Shown here: positions 17,803 through 27,222 of the stretch, piece by piece
How the letters are laid out: every line of letters starts with the position of its first letter
How positions within the stretch are numbered: the first letter of the stretch is position 1
DNA from: an uncultured Pirellulaceae bacterium
Lineage (GTDB): Bacteria; Planctomycetota; Planctomycetia; Pirellulales; Pirellulaceae
Reading direction: 5' to 3'
Length of the DNA: 64,000 bases
Assembly (NCBI GenBank): GCA_938083195.1
Contig: CALKCK010000037.1
Span: 1-64,000 of the forward strand
Translations under genes and position numbers: made by a program
Notes under the pieces: generated by a model
What the model saw: only the letters and a program-made list of their open reading frames with translations
The model's database searches: none
Told to the model about the DNA's origin: nothing

Positions 17803-20163
17803 TTAACCTTCATCCTCGACTGGATCGCCTTCGTCGGCATCTTCGTTCGGTTTGTTTGCTTCCGCAATTCGGGTAGTCCGAGCATCCAATCGCTCTTGTT
17901 CCGAACGAGGAGTCCAGGCCATTTGGACGACAAAGGTAAACTCATTGACGATTTGAACGTTAGGATCTTCATCCGGAGAGAGTGATTCCGATGCCGCTCC
18001 TGAATCACCATCGCCAGGGCCTGCACCAGCGCCCATTCCCATTCCCATGCCTGCGCCGCCGCTGAATTTACCGCGGCCGTCTCCTGCACCGGCGGCAGAG
18101 TCTTCGTCAGCGCCTTCTGTCGCCGTCGGATCGAATCTGATCGTCTTTTCTTCCAGTGGAGTTTGCATAGTGACAGTGGGGAATGTAATTCCGATGTCTT
18201 TGTAAGAGAACATTTCGTCTTTACCGTTGGTCGGGAGAACTACATCGTCTTTTTCCATGAGTGTCTTAATCAAGGTTTTCACAAGATATGCCTTACCCAT
18301 GTTGAGTTTCGCAAGTTGTTTGTCACTGTTGTGAAAGTGATGACCACGAATTTCAATAACCCAACCTTTTTTGCCTCCGAGCGGACCTACAAGACCGACG
18401 TCCGTTGTGTCAATTTCTCCGTCTGGGTAGTAATTTCCCCCGTCATCTTCTTGTAATGATTCAGCCTCGGAAAGCAAATCTTCGACGTCCTGAGCAGAAG
18501 CGCCACCTGCCTTCATCTTGTCTATTTCCTCTTGATTCAATTGGAACATTTTATCATGAATTGGCTTAATTTCGTTCAGCCACGCCTGCAAGTTAGGGAA
18601 GTATGCAGATTCGACATGATCGACGTAGAGCTCTTCGCGATCGCTGAATGGAATTTCAGTCGGAGTCGCCCGATGATCAGATTGAGCATCTTTGATCGCT
18701 TTAATCCGAGGGTCTTCAGGGAATGCCTGAGAGAGAGCCGAGTAAAACTCAATCCATGATGCTTTTTCTTCCGAAGCGGAAGTCAGCTCGGTTGCAATTG
18801 TGTTGAATTGCTGGAGTTGCAAGATCTGTTCTTCGTCAGATGCCACAAAACCATCACTCTTACTTTTGGTTGATTTGACCTGAGAGATTGCCTTTTTCCA
18901 GGAAACATTGTTCGCGTCTGCGAATTGTTCATTGGAACTCCACCATGCGTTGGCAATGGAAAAGTAACCCAGCAGGAGGCCGAAGGTAAGGAGGCCGACA
19001 GATGCGAGAACCCAAGGTTTTTTCGCCCGAATAATTCTCTCGACGACGATTTCCTGAGGAAGCAGATTTGTGTCAATTCTACTTTCCTTGAGGCCCTGGA
19101 TACAAAGTCCGTAACAGGGAGCAAACGAGAGAAGGTTGTTTGAAAACGTTGGCTGAGTGGTGACATCGCCACCACTGAGTTTGTTGAATTCAGCAATTTT
19201 CGCGATATCAATTTCAAGCTGTTTGTTAAGGAATTGCCGTAAACCCGGAAGTTTAGCCGCATTTCCGAGCAAGATGATCTCCGACAGTTCCGCAGATTTT
19301 TCGATGCTCTGAAAATAGGTGAGTGATCGCTGAACCTCGTTCACCAAGTCGTTAAAGACTGGACGCATCGCTTTAAAGATTGCTTTGGGATTTTCCGAAA
19401 CGCGGGCATTTTTCTTCAGGTGCTCCGCCTTGGCTTGTGTTAGCTTCATCTCTCGAGAAAGCTGTTTCGTGAAGTGGTTGCCACCAATTGGAATGTTTCT
19501 CAGCCAAAGCTTGATACCGTTGGTGACAATCAGGTCGGTCGTATCCGTACCCATCGACAGGACGACTACAGACGGTGGTGGATTATCAGGATCAAAAAGT
19601 TCCGGATCGGGTAGGTTTTTAATCTGGTCGAAACAGACCACGTTGAAGATCGAAAGTGGTGAGAGTTGGACAATATCGATTTCTACACCGATATCATCGA
19701 ATGGGCGTAATGCTCGGTAAACGGCCTCTCGCTTCATCGCAAAGAGTCCGACTTCCGCGTCAATCGCGCGACCTTCGACAACGACTCCGCCCAACTGCTG
19801 CCAGTCCCAGATAACGTCTTCGATAGGAAACGGAATCTGTTGCTTGACTTCGTATTTCACAATGTCGGGTAGTGTTTTGATCTCGACCGGTGGTGGCTTG
19901 AAGAACCTCGACAATCCGGCTTGTCCCGAGACACTAATGGCAACCCGATCTCCGATAACTTCGTTTCTGGAGAGGAATTCCTCCAGCGCATCTTTGATGA
20001 GTTCCTCAGGGTCTGAATCAGGTTGGCTCAGAACTTTGGGATATTCGATGAAATCGTATTTGTCCGCGACGACGGCTTGGCCATCTGCATCCCAAGTACA
20101 ACGGAGTGCTTTCAAAGCACACTGGCCGATGTCGATACCCCAAACGGCATTTTGTTTTGCCAT
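17803..20163 (-). CDS. PilM-PilN fusion protein (type IV pilus inner-membrane platform)
   Basis: A 786-residue protein. Residues 1-360 are a PilM-type actin-like ATPase fold: the phosphate-1 motif WGIDIGQCALKALR, ISVSGQAGLSRFF, VVVLSMGTDTTDLIV (phosphate 2), and EIILLGNAAKLPGL (adenosine motif). From residue 363 the sequence becomes PilN-like: DTNLLPQEI (the NLLP hallmark of PilN), a basic stretch, one transmembrane helix (about 384-406) and a periplasmic domain. In most bacteria PilM binds the PilN tail through exactly this NLLP peptide, so the fusion places partners in one chain. A Gly-Met block (about 697-717) and an acidic C-terminus are unusual. It is the first gene of the locus, preceded by a 530-base divergent intergenic region. 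Confidence 0.88.
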   Translation of the reverse strand: MAKQNAVWGIDIGQCALKALRCTWDADGQAVVADKYDFIEYPKVLSQPDSDPEELIKDALEEFLSRNEVIGDRVAISVSGQAGLSRFFKPPPVEIKTLPDIVKYEVKQQIPFPIEDVIWDWQQLGGVVVEGRAIDAEVGLFAMKREAVYRALRPFDDIGVEIDIVQLSPLSIFNVVCFDQIKNLPDPELFDPDNPPPSVVVLSMGTDTTDLIVTNGIKLWLRNIPIGGNHFTKQLSREMKLTQAKAEHLKKNARVSENPKAIFKAMRPVFNDLVNEVQRSLTYFQSIEKSAELSEIILLGNAAKLPGLRQFLNKQLEIDIAKIAEFNKLSGGDVTTQPTFSNNLLSFAPCYGLCIQGLKESRIDTNLLPQEIVVERIIRAKKPWVLASVGLLTFGLLLGYFSIANAWWSSNEQFADANNVSWKKAISQVKSTKSKSDGFVASDEEQILQLQQFNTIATELTSASEEKASWIEFYSALSQAFPEDPRIKAIKDAQSDHRATPTEIPFSDREELYVDHVESAYFPNLQAWLNEIKPIHDKMFQLNQEEIDKMKAGGASAQDVEDLLSEAESLQEDDGGNYYPDGEIDTTDVGLVGPLGGKKGWVIEIRGHHFHNSDKQLAKLNMGKAYLVKTLIKTLMEKDDVVLPTNGKDEMFSYKDIGITFPTVTMQTPLEEKTIRFDPTATEGADEDSAAGAGDGRGKFSGGAGMGMGMGAGAGPGDGDSGAASESLSPDEDPNVQIVNEFTFVVQMAWTPRSEQERLDARTTRIAEANKPNEDADEGDPVEDEG

Positions 20164-20697
20164 CTTTACTGCCTATTAATTTCTGGGAACTACTAAATAA
20201 GGTAAAACTCTCGCCAAATGATTGGCTGACTTCGAGCAATCTTTATTATAGGTTCAGTTACGTTGTTTCGTTAAGTTTGTTTCGAGTGGTTTTCTTCAAG
20301 ACTGTATGGTTTTGCAGGAGTTAAGGACGATTTTGGTCACAAAGTCCGCGGAAACACGCTTAACTCTACCGGATGACTTCAAAATGTGTCAAATTTTCGG
20401 TTATAAAACCCGTCTTTTCGTGAGTCATCGGCATCAAGTGCAGGTCAAAACGAGTTGTTCAGTTGGCAGAGTCATTAGACCAGCGACTGACCTGCCGGTC
20501 ATTACGACCAATTGGATTAATCGGGCTTTACTGTTTTCAGCGTTCGCGACAACGTTTGAGCCTATATTTCATAATGAATTTCTGTCTACCCTGTCCCGAA
20601 ATCATTGAATTGAGCCTAAAATCGGGGTTTCGAGAGGAATTCGCGGTCTCAAGCCGCATTGTCTTCATCAAATCGGTCAAATATCACATACGCCCGT
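20164..20697. other. Divergent intergenic region, nothing specific recognised
   Basis: This stretch lies between the start of the PilM-PilN gene (minus) and the GH38-like gene (plus) and should hold both promoters. Open frames crossing it (for example 20306-20608 plus) have no ribosome site or family resemblance. No RNA gene or clear operator was seen. Confidence 0.4.
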
Positions 20698-23658
20698 ATG
20701 AAAAACTATTCAAAACTCCTGATCGTGCTTCCCTGTCATTCGATGGAAGACTTTCCAATTCACCATCGCGGACACGAGGCAGCCAATCTTTTGGCAAGTT
20801 GGACCGCCTTGTGGCATCCGGCTTTGATTGCCTCGGCAGGGAGTATGCCTGGTTGGCATCAAGCAGATAACCCTGACATCGGTTTCGATGAAGATTTAAT
20901 TGATGATTCGGTCGATTCTGCCCCGGCGGATTCGAGCGGCGTCCTGCTTACCGTGATTCCTCTGATTTCCGAATCCTTATTGGACTCTGAGTTGCTAAGC
21001 AATCTTGAATCCAAGCAAGCGGTCGTTTTGTCGGATCTCGACTCACGTGATGCGATCATGGAACGGGCCTTAGCGTCCAACGCAGCGGCGACGCGGTTGG
21101 CCGAAGGCCTCGATGTTGGTTTAGTGCAAGATTTCTGTGCCCTTGGTTACGCTTTCCTTCAAGTCCAATTGATGACGCGTCAGCTGAGATACTCGAGTAA
21201 TCTTGATGAAACGCATTTCTCTGAAACGGTCGCCGGAGCAGCTCGACTTGCAACGGGCGGAGACCTGGCAAAAGCTCGCGAGGCGTTGGGTCGTTGCTTT
21301 GATCTGCTCTTGGAGGAGAAAAACGGGTACTACCCGGTTCAGCCCGAATTAATGGACGTTGTACTTACCGCGAGTACGACACTTGGTCGCTCAATGACAA
21401 ACCAGCTTGAAGTCGACCACCCGATCAATTTACTCCTCAGTGGTGCGACAGGAAGATTAATTGCTGAGGAGCGTCCGCAATTGTTGGAGAAGACTGTTTC
21501 GAGGTTGAAAGAAAAGACACTCAGTATTGTCGGTGGTCTGGCTGATGAATTGCCGGATTCGTTAATTGCGAGCGAGTCCATTTTAAATAGTTTGAAACGC
21601 GGTCGCGCGATGATTGAGTCACAATTCGACTCCGTCCCCAGTGTTTTTATGCGGCGTCGATTCGGGTTGACGCCGGCTTTGCCGTCGATGCTTGACCAAT
21701 TGGGTTTCTCAGGCGCTGTCCATGCGACCTTAGACGGTGGGAAATTTCCTCAGAGCTCAAGCTGTAACATTCGATGGACGGGAGATGATGATCAATCTAT
21801 TTTAGCCATCGGTGATATTCCATTAAGTGCCGCTGACGCCGGTGCTTTTCTCGGACTTGGTGTCAAGCTTGGAGAGCAGATTGATTCGGCTCATGTTGCG
21901 GCGGCCGTTTTTGTGCATTGGCCAGACCGGAACTGTGAATCATTTGGAGATCTCGTGCGGATTTCGAAATTTGGTCCGTTGTTCGGTCAATTCGTCACAC
22001 TCGATGACTATTTTGAATCTGTTTACGATCCTGGATACGGCGATACTTTCGCGTCGGAAGAATACAAACCGCCCTATTTTAAACAATCATTAGAACTCGA
22101 ATCTCGGCAACCGATCTCCGCTTTTACGACCTATTGGCGCCGCTATGCCGCGGTGGCCTCGTTGCGTGCGTTACTCGTTCATGCCTGTCACTCAAGTGGT
22201 TTAGATGCAGAGGTTGCTCAAGGTGTTGAGATCCGAATTGATGGGCTGCAGTCGAAAATAGAAGCGGCTATCGATCAAGAACCCTCTTGTGACAACGAAA
22301 CTATTGGCGACAACGAAACTACTTGTTCACTTGATACGGATTTACAGCAATTAGAAGTTGAATTGAAATCTCATCTAGATGCCTCCGAACAAGAGCGAAA
22401 TGAGACTGATCAAATTCGAGTTCTCAACACGCTCGGATGCCGACGAATGGTTGAGGTTAAGTCGGAAGGTTCTAAAGTCGGTACGTTAAAGAAATCGCCT
22501 CCGGTTTACGTTTGTGATAGTTCGGATTCGGGAGCACATTGGGTAGTGGAGTTACCATCGATTGGGAGTGTTGGCTTGGACGAGGGGTCGGTGTCTGCGA
22601 AAGACCTGTTGCGTAGCGATCCCTTGATTGGTGAAGAGACCACCTTGAGAAATGAGTTTTTTGAATTGTCGGTTGATGAAGAGACGGGGGGAATCCGATC
22701 GATTCAACTTTACAAAAATAGAGTCAATCTAATTAGCCAGCAATTGGCGGTTAGGATGCCGGGAGTTGCAGGGACTTCCCATGGCGGTGGCAAGGCCGGC
22801 TATACGCGGATGTCTGCCACTGAAATTAATTTGACAATGGAATCGCGGATCGCAGGGACACTTACTTCTCGAGGTGCGTTGTTCGATAATGAAACTAAAA
22901 TCGCAGACTATTTGCAGAAGGTGCGCGTTACCCGTGGCCAACGTGTGATCGAGGTCGAGGGGGAAATTACCCCGATATCGGAATTTTCAAAATCGGTTAA
23001 CCATTATGCTTGTTCTCGTTTGGCGTGGAAGAGTGAAGCGTCCCGGTTGGTAGCCAATGCCGGTGAAATTCGGCAAGATATTTACACGGATTGGTTTCAC
23101 GCAACCCAATATATTGAGGTGTTACAGGACGAAGGCCGGTTGACGATGCTCACGGGGGGGTTGCCTTACCATCGACGCGCGTCTCGGCGATTTGTGGATT
23201 CCGTTTTAGTCGCTGGAAAAGAGCGACAGTATAAGTTTGGGTTTGGGCTCGGTGTTAATCTTGATTATCCCTTTGCAGCTGCCGTCTCCAGAATGACGCC
23301 ACCCTGCATATTAAAACCGTCTCCACCGGCTTCATCAAAATCGAACGAGTCGAGCTGGTTGTTTCATTTCAATCGACGAAACATCGTGGCGACGTGGTGG
23401 AGTCCCATTTTTGAGGAAACAACTGGACATCCGTCTTCTGGTCAGTGGGTGGGTGTGAAATTGCGTCTTCGGGAAACTGAAGGACGCGCCGGCTCCGTGA
23501 CGGTGCGTTGCCCCCGTCCGATCGTCACGGTCGAGCGGATTAAATTTTCGGGTGAATTAGTCCAAAGTTTAGGGTTGGCTGAAGGCAGTGATTCCAGTTT
23601 TGTAAGTGAGTTCGGTCGCCATGACTATTTTGAAATTTTAATTCGTTGGAAAAAATGA
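20698..23658 (+). CDS. GH38-like (alpha-mannosidase-fold) protein, catalytic residues not evident
   Basis: About 986 residues, cytoplasmic (no signal peptide). I start at the ATG at 20698 (MKNYSKLL), which gives a conserved-looking opening LLIVLPCHSMEDFP; a start at 20659 is possible. The central part, RFGLTPALPSMLDQLGFSGAVHATLDGGKFP then IRWTG.DD.SIL, matches the pattern of GH38 catalytic domains around the strand that follows the nucleophile region, and the C-terminal part (NEFFELSVDEETGGIRSIQL) matches the GH38 C-terminal beta domain. The usual GH38 H.D metal motif near the N-terminus and the DPFGHS nucleophile motif are not visible. It is translationally coupled to cmk through an ATGA overlap. 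It could be a carbohydrate-binding or inactive homologue. Confidence 0.6.
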   Translation: MKNYSKLLIVLPCHSMEDFPIHHRGHEAANLLASWTALWHPALIASAGSMPGWHQADNPDIGFDEDLIDDSVDSAPADSSGVLLTVIPLISESLLDSELLSNLESKQAVVLSDLDSRDAIMERALASNAAATRLAEGLDVGLVQDFCALGYAFLQVQLMTRQLRYSSNLDETHFSETVAGAARLATGGDLAKAREALGRCFDLLLEEKNGYYPVQPELMDVVLTASTTLGRSMTNQLEVDHPINLLLSGATGRLIAEERPQLLEKTVSRLKEKTLSIVGGLADELPDSLIASESILNSLKRGRAMIESQFDSVPSVFMRRRFGLTPALPSMLDQLGFSGAVHATLDGGKFPQSSSCNIRWTGDDDQSILAIGDIPLSAADAGAFLGLGVKLGEQIDSAHVAAAVFVHWPDRNCESFGDLVRISKFGPLFGQFVTLDDYFESVYDPGYGDTFASEEYKPPYFKQSLELESRQPISAFTTYWRRYAAVASLRALLVHACHSSGLDAEVAQGVEIRIDGLQSKIEAAIDQEPSCDNETIGDNETTCSLDTDLQQLEVELKSHLDASEQERNETDQIRVLNTLGCRRMVEVKSEGSKVGTLKKSPPVYVCDSSDSGAHWVVELPSIGSVGLDEGSVSAKDLLRSDPLIGEETTLRNEFFELSVDEETGGIRSIQLYKNRVNLISQQLAVRMPGVAGTSHGGGKAGYTRMSATEINLTMESRIAGTLTSRGALFDNETKIADYLQKVRVTRGQRVIEVEGEITPISEFSKSVNHYACSRLAWKSEASRLVANAGEIRQDIYTDWFHATQYIEVLQDEGRLTMLTGGLPYHRRASRRFVDSVLVAGKERQYKFGFGLGVNLDYPFAAAVSRMTPPCILKPSPPASSKSNESSWLFHFNRRNIVATWWSPIFEETTGHPSSGQWVGVKLRLRETEGRAGSVTVRCPRPIVTVERIKFSGELVQSLGLAEGSDSSFVSEFGRHDYFEILIRWKK
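22291..22326 (+). repeat. 18-bp imperfect tandem duplication in the GH38-like gene
   Basis: The 13-mer gacaacgaaacta occurs at 22291-22303 and 22309-22321 with an 18-bp period, giving a duplicated DNET peptide (DNETIGDNETT) in a poorly conserved linker. Confidence 0.75.
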
Positions 23659-24338
23659 TAGTTGCAATAGATGGCCCAGCTGGCGCTGGGAAAAGTTCAG
23701 TGACGCGTTTGCTGGCGGAGAGACTTGGTTTTCAGTTTCTCGACACGGGCGCTATGTACCGCGCCGTTACACTTGCGGCCATTGATCAGGGGATAGATTT
23801 GCTCAACGAGTCGGCTCTCCAAACCATTGCGACTGAGATCGAGATAGTGTTTGAGGGTGAAGAAGTTTTCATAGACGGAAAAAATTCGACGTCGGCGATT
23901 CGGGAACCGGAAATAACCCGAAGTGTTGCTTCAGTCGCAAATGCACCTTCGGTTCGTTCTTATTTAGTTGATCTTCAGCGGAGAATTGCGTCTCAGGGTA
24001 ATTTTGTCTGTGAAGGCAGAGATCAAGGGACCGTTGCCTTTCCTGATTCGTTTTGCAAAATCTTTCTGACGGCCTCTCCCAAGGCTCGGGCCCAGCGGCG
24101 AGTAGAGCAATTGAGTTTGTCTGGGAAGCCAGTGGAATTCGAAGCCGTAATTCGGGATCAAGAAATCCGAGATCAGCAGGACAGCACCCGGGACGTTGGA
24201 CGGCTAATGAAAGCCCAGGATGCGATTGAATTGCTCACCGATGACCTTTCACTAGAGGAGGTTGTGGTAGAGCTTGAAAGCATCGTCCGTCAGAGGATTG
24301 AGAATAAAACGGCACCCGCGTCTACTGATATCAAATAG
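23655..24338 (+). CDS. cmk: Cytidylate kinase
   Basis: A 227-residue enzyme phosphorylating CMP and dCMP with ATP in pyrimidine nucleotide synthesis. The P-loop GPAGAGKS spans residues 7-14, followed by FLDTGAMYRAVTLAA, ITRSVASVANAPSVR (the CMP-binding insert region), and the GRDQGTVAFPD motif, where the usual GRDIGTVVFPD is slightly altered. The length fits the bacterial family. The start is taken at the ATG at 23655, which overlaps the TGA stop of the upstream GH38-like gene (ATGA) and so suggests coupled translation; a TTG three codons upstream is also in frame but less likely. Confidence 0.95.
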   Translation: MIVAIDGPAGAGKSSVTRLLAERLGFQFLDTGAMYRAVTLAAIDQGIDLLNESALQTIATEIEIVFEGEEVFIDGKNSTSAIREPEITRSVASVANAPSVRSYLVDLQRRIASQGNFVCEGRDQGTVAFPDSFCKIFLTASPKARAQRRVEQLSLSGKPVEFEAVIRDQEIRDQQDSTRDVGRLMKAQDAIELLTDDLSLEEVVVELESIVRQRIENKTAPASTDIK

Positions 24339-24367
24339 TTTATCGGAAGTTCAATGGCGGTTTTGCT

Positions 24368-25339
24368 TTATGCTATTCCAGGTTTCCACCGGGTTCCAAA
24401 GTAATGCAAGAGAAATGGCAGCACACAGAGGACCAGGGTGCCCAGGGTGATGGCGAGTAGTGCATATTCTCGTCGCGTAAGATCCTGCCAGCGGCTCTGT
24501 TGGGTTTTCTGGGTCAAATTTGAAATCATGGAGGATGAAATATGCTGAACATTGCCATTGTGGAATTCACCATTGAGTCGCGTGGCAACCTGGCGAAGCG
24601 TCGAGGTGTCCTGCCGGGAGTTTTTACCAGCAATGAATTTCCCCGTGATCGGATCGCCAACGCCCACCAGCAGGACGTTGCTGATAGATTTGGGCATCGG
24701 TGGCATACCCGTGGACGGAACGGTGTCTCCGTCGGTGACCACCATTAGGATTGTGCTCTCAGGGTTCCATGGAGCGGCGATTTCCGCAGCTTGCTGGAGT
24801 CCTTTAAACAGGTTGGTATCTTTCCCTTGAAAGGCAAAATGCATCGGGAGGTCTGAGAGAGTATTTTTAACGACTTCGAGATCATCGGTATCAATGACCA
24901 CCGGCATCGCTTCGTTGTAAAACGCAATAACGCTTAGTTTGTATTGTCGGATTGGCACTCGATCAAACAGGGATTCGACGATCTCGGCACCGCGTTGGGT
25001 GCGACTGATGGTGCCGGTTGGTCCCGCATCAACCAATCTCATGCTTGGTGAAACGTCCAGTAGCAAAATCACGTGGCGTTGTTTGGCGGCATCAATTTCG
25101 GTGGAGTTGTGAGTCTTTGGTTTCACAAAGAGCAGCGAAACCAAACCCCAACAAATCAGGCTGTAAGCAATGATCTTCAGCGGAGCCGCCGCTTTGACCC
25201 AAAATGCTGGGCTTGATTTGGGGCCAAATGCCAAAGAGGACAGTCGGCGGATGCGGACCATATGAATTGCTTCCGCGCCGGCACTCAACAGGAAAACGCC
25301 CGCCGCCGCGAATTCTGGAATGAAATTAATATCTACCAT
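24368..25339 (-). CDS. VWA-domain membrane protein (BatA/BatB-like)
   Basis: A 323-residue protein with two N-terminal transmembrane segments (about 8-27 and 50-70), a periplasmic or exposed von Willebrand A domain with the metal-site motif DVSPS (in ILLLDVSPSMRLVD, about 92-105), a threonine-site TNLFKG and MVVTDGD, and one C-terminal transmembrane helix (about 290-310, LLAITLGTLVLCVLPFLL). The layout is that of aerotolerance BatA/BatB proteins. It is the last gene of a five-gene operon and overlaps the preceding VWA gene by seven bases. Confidence 0.85.
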   Translation of the reverse strand: MVDINFIPEFAAAGVFLLSAGAEAIHMVRIRRLSSLAFGPKSSPAFWVKAAAPLKIIAYSLICWGLVSLLFVKPKTHNSTEIDAAKQRHVILLLDVSPSMRLVDAGPTGTISRTQRGAEIVESLFDRVPIRQYKLSVIAFYNEAMPVVIDTDDLEVVKNTLSDLPMHFAFQGKDTNLFKGLQQAAEIAAPWNPESTILMVVTDGDTVPSTGMPPMPKSISNVLLVGVGDPITGKFIAGKNSRQDTSTLRQVATRLNGEFHNGNVQHISSSMISNLTQKTQQSRWQDLTRREYALLAITLGTLVLCVLPFLLHYFGTRWKPGIA

Positions 25340-26334
25340 GGCGTGTACCTCAATCCGAAGGCGGAAAAGAGGCTGATGCCCAGAAGCAATAATCCAAGAA
25401 AGGCGTAGGGGGTGAAGTGGTCGAGCTGTTCCGCGATCGTTTGTTCGATTTCAGATTTCTGCATGTTGTCAATTTGACGGAAGACGTCTGCTAGAGATTC
25501 CGGGTCGCCCGGATTGAAAACCTCACCTCCAGTTAAGGAAGTAATGTTGACGACCGCTGCCGGGGCGTCAAAATCCGCGATGTGAATTGCGAATACCTTG
25601 ATTCCTTGTTCTACACATCGCTTGGCAATGTCCGCGTCATTTCCTCCGGAAAGATCGCTGCTGGAACCATCGGAAACGAGGATAATCATTCGATCCCCGT
25701 CCGCCTGCTCCATCAGGAGTTGTCGGCACGATAAAAGCGCCTTGCCGATTGACGTCCCTCCAAACCAAGGTGGCGCAATCTCCGGTCGCATGAAGGGCGG
25801 TGAACATCGGATTGCCGACGTGTCGGTCGTCAATGGGCACCAGTGAAGAACAGCGTTGCCAAAGAACGACAGACCGAATGCGTCTCCCTCGCGGAAGTCA
25901 AGGAATGAATTGATGGCCTCCATTGAGGCATCGTATCGAGAACCCGTGCCGAAAGGCGCGGTCATACTTCCCGAAATATCCACACAAAATTGAATATTGG
26001 TCACCGCTCGCTTTTGTGTTGGTTTTCCAAGAATCACCGGGCCAGCAAGAATCCAAATGACGATCATGCAAATCAAAATGGGGGTCGACTCGGCGAGGCT
26101 AATTATAATACGAGCCACGATTCCTGATCCATGACCGCTGTGGTCAATCGGAATTGGGACGCCGCGAGAACGGCGATTCCAGATCCAGTAGAGTGCGAGG
26201 ACCGGTACAATCAATAGCCAAAGCACCCATGGTCGGTTAAAGCTGTTGGGCAGCCATGAGATGTTGGGAAGGATTGATTCGGCAAGCAAGCTTGGAAGCA
26301 AATCGAACGTCAAATTTTGGATCGGAGATAGCAC
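25333..26334 (-). CDS. VWA-domain membrane protein (BatA-like)
   Basis: A 333-residue protein that appears to start at a GTG (26332-26334). It has two N-terminal transmembrane segments (about 34-50 and 80-100), a VWA domain with an intact metal site (FCVDISGSMTAPF, about 115-127; TSIG; IILVSDGSSSD), and a C-terminal transmembrane helix ending FGLRYTPW. It is the penultimate gene of the MoxR-DUF58 operon and overlaps the next VWA gene, as is usual for BatA and BatB pairs that act together at the membrane. An inferred role is assembly or stress-related quality control of envelope complexes. Confidence 0.85.
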   Translation of the reverse strand: MLSPIQNLTFDLLPSLLAESILPNISWLPNSFNRPWVLWLLIVPVLALYWIWNRRSRGVPIPIDHSGHGSGIVARIIISLAESTPILICMIVIWILAGPVILGKPTQKRAVTNIQFCVDISGSMTAPFGTGSRYDASMEAINSFLDFREGDAFGLSFFGNAVLHWCPLTTDTSAIRCSPPFMRPEIAPPWFGGTSIGKALLSCRQLLMEQADGDRMIILVSDGSSSDLSGGNDADIAKRCVEQGIKVFAIHIADFDAPAAVVNITSLTGGEVFNPGDPESLADVFRQIDNMQKSEIEQTIAEQLDHFTPYAFLGLLLLGISLFSAFGLRYTPW

Positions 26335-26373
26335 GTCTATCAGCAGCCTTTACGGAGTCTCGTATTCGGGAAA

Positions 26374-27222
26374 TCAATCCGAAGCGTTGGTTATGTTTTG
26401 GTCTTGGTAAGGTTTGAGCAATGCATTGACATCGACGGGTTGAGTGGCTTCGCCTGCAGGTCGGTGGAGCCAAAAATCTATTTGTTCAAGCATTTTGGTA
26501 GCCTCGGGATGTTCCCGTAGTGTTGATCTTAATTGGTCGGCCGGAAGATGTCCCAAATTGAGTTTGGTGCTCCAAAACTCAGAAAGGATACGTTCCAGCT
26601 CTGCTTGCTGGGCGGGTGTCAAATTACCCGCGATCGCGGCATCGACAAGTGGACGCATTTTTTCAGCAGGCGTGGTTGTTTTCGTAATGACGGACGCTTT
26701 TTTTAGTGTGCCACGCCCGTAAAATAAGATTGCGAGTAACCCTCCCAGCCAGACAATTCCGCTCACAAACAGAATGGGAATGTAGTAACTGCGAAATTGG
26801 CTTTCGTTTTGCGGCAAAGGAATGGGACGCACCTTGTCTGCTGCTAGAATCGGTTCTACGTTCACCCACAAAGGGGTGGAGGTAAACTCGGAGTCGTCAT
26901 CTCGTTTTAAATAATCAACGACATTGAATCGCCCAGGTTCAAATCCTCTGAACTCAATGTCGTAACGGAAATCGCTGCCATGGGGGAAAGTCTCAATGAT
27001 CCGAACCATGGCTGGTACGCGTCGATCAGTATAAGGCTGGGCAATTAAACGAGAACCAGCAATCTTGGTTTGAAGGATTCGTAGAGGAAACCCAACGCTA
27101 GTTGTCAGTTCGGTTGTGTTTTGTGCGGTGGCTCCGCCCTCTTGCGTCATGGCAGCTGGAATAAAACCACCGGTGCAAAGAATCAGCAGGAGGGAAAGAA
27201 TAAATGAAATTCGAATCATCAT
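26374..27222 (-). CDS. Exported/anchored protein in the BatD or DUF4381 position
   Basis: A 282-residue protein with a signal peptide (about 1-26), a beta-rich periplasmic domain (about 40-140, with FPHGSDFRYDIEFRGFEPGRF), one transmembrane helix (about 152-170, FVSGIVWLGGLLAILFYG) and a helical cytoplasmic C-terminal region (PAQQAELERILSEFWSTKLNL). The arrangement, and its place between the DUF58 and VWA genes, match the small BatD-type or DUF4381 proteins of such operons. Its start overlaps the DUF58 stop by four bases (ATGA). Confidence 0.65.
   Translation of the reverse strand: MMIRISFILSLLLILCTGGFIPAAMTQEGGATAQNTTELTTSVGFPLRILQTKIAGSRLIAQPYTDRRVPAMVRIIETFPHGSDFRYDIEFRGFEPGRFNVVDYLKRDDDSEFTSTPLWVNVEPILAADKVRPIPLPQNESQFRSYYIPILFVSGIVWLGGLLAILFYGRGTLKKASVITKTTTPAEKMRPLVDAAIAGNLTPAQQAELERILSEFWSTKLNLGHLPADQLRSTLREHPEATKMLEQIDFWLHRPAGEATQPVDVNALLKPYQDQNITNASD

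Noticed and set aside
20306..20870. Plus-strand open frames in the PilM-GH38 intergenic region
   Set aside because: No ribosome site or recognisable motif; the later part overlaps the GH38-like gene in another frame.
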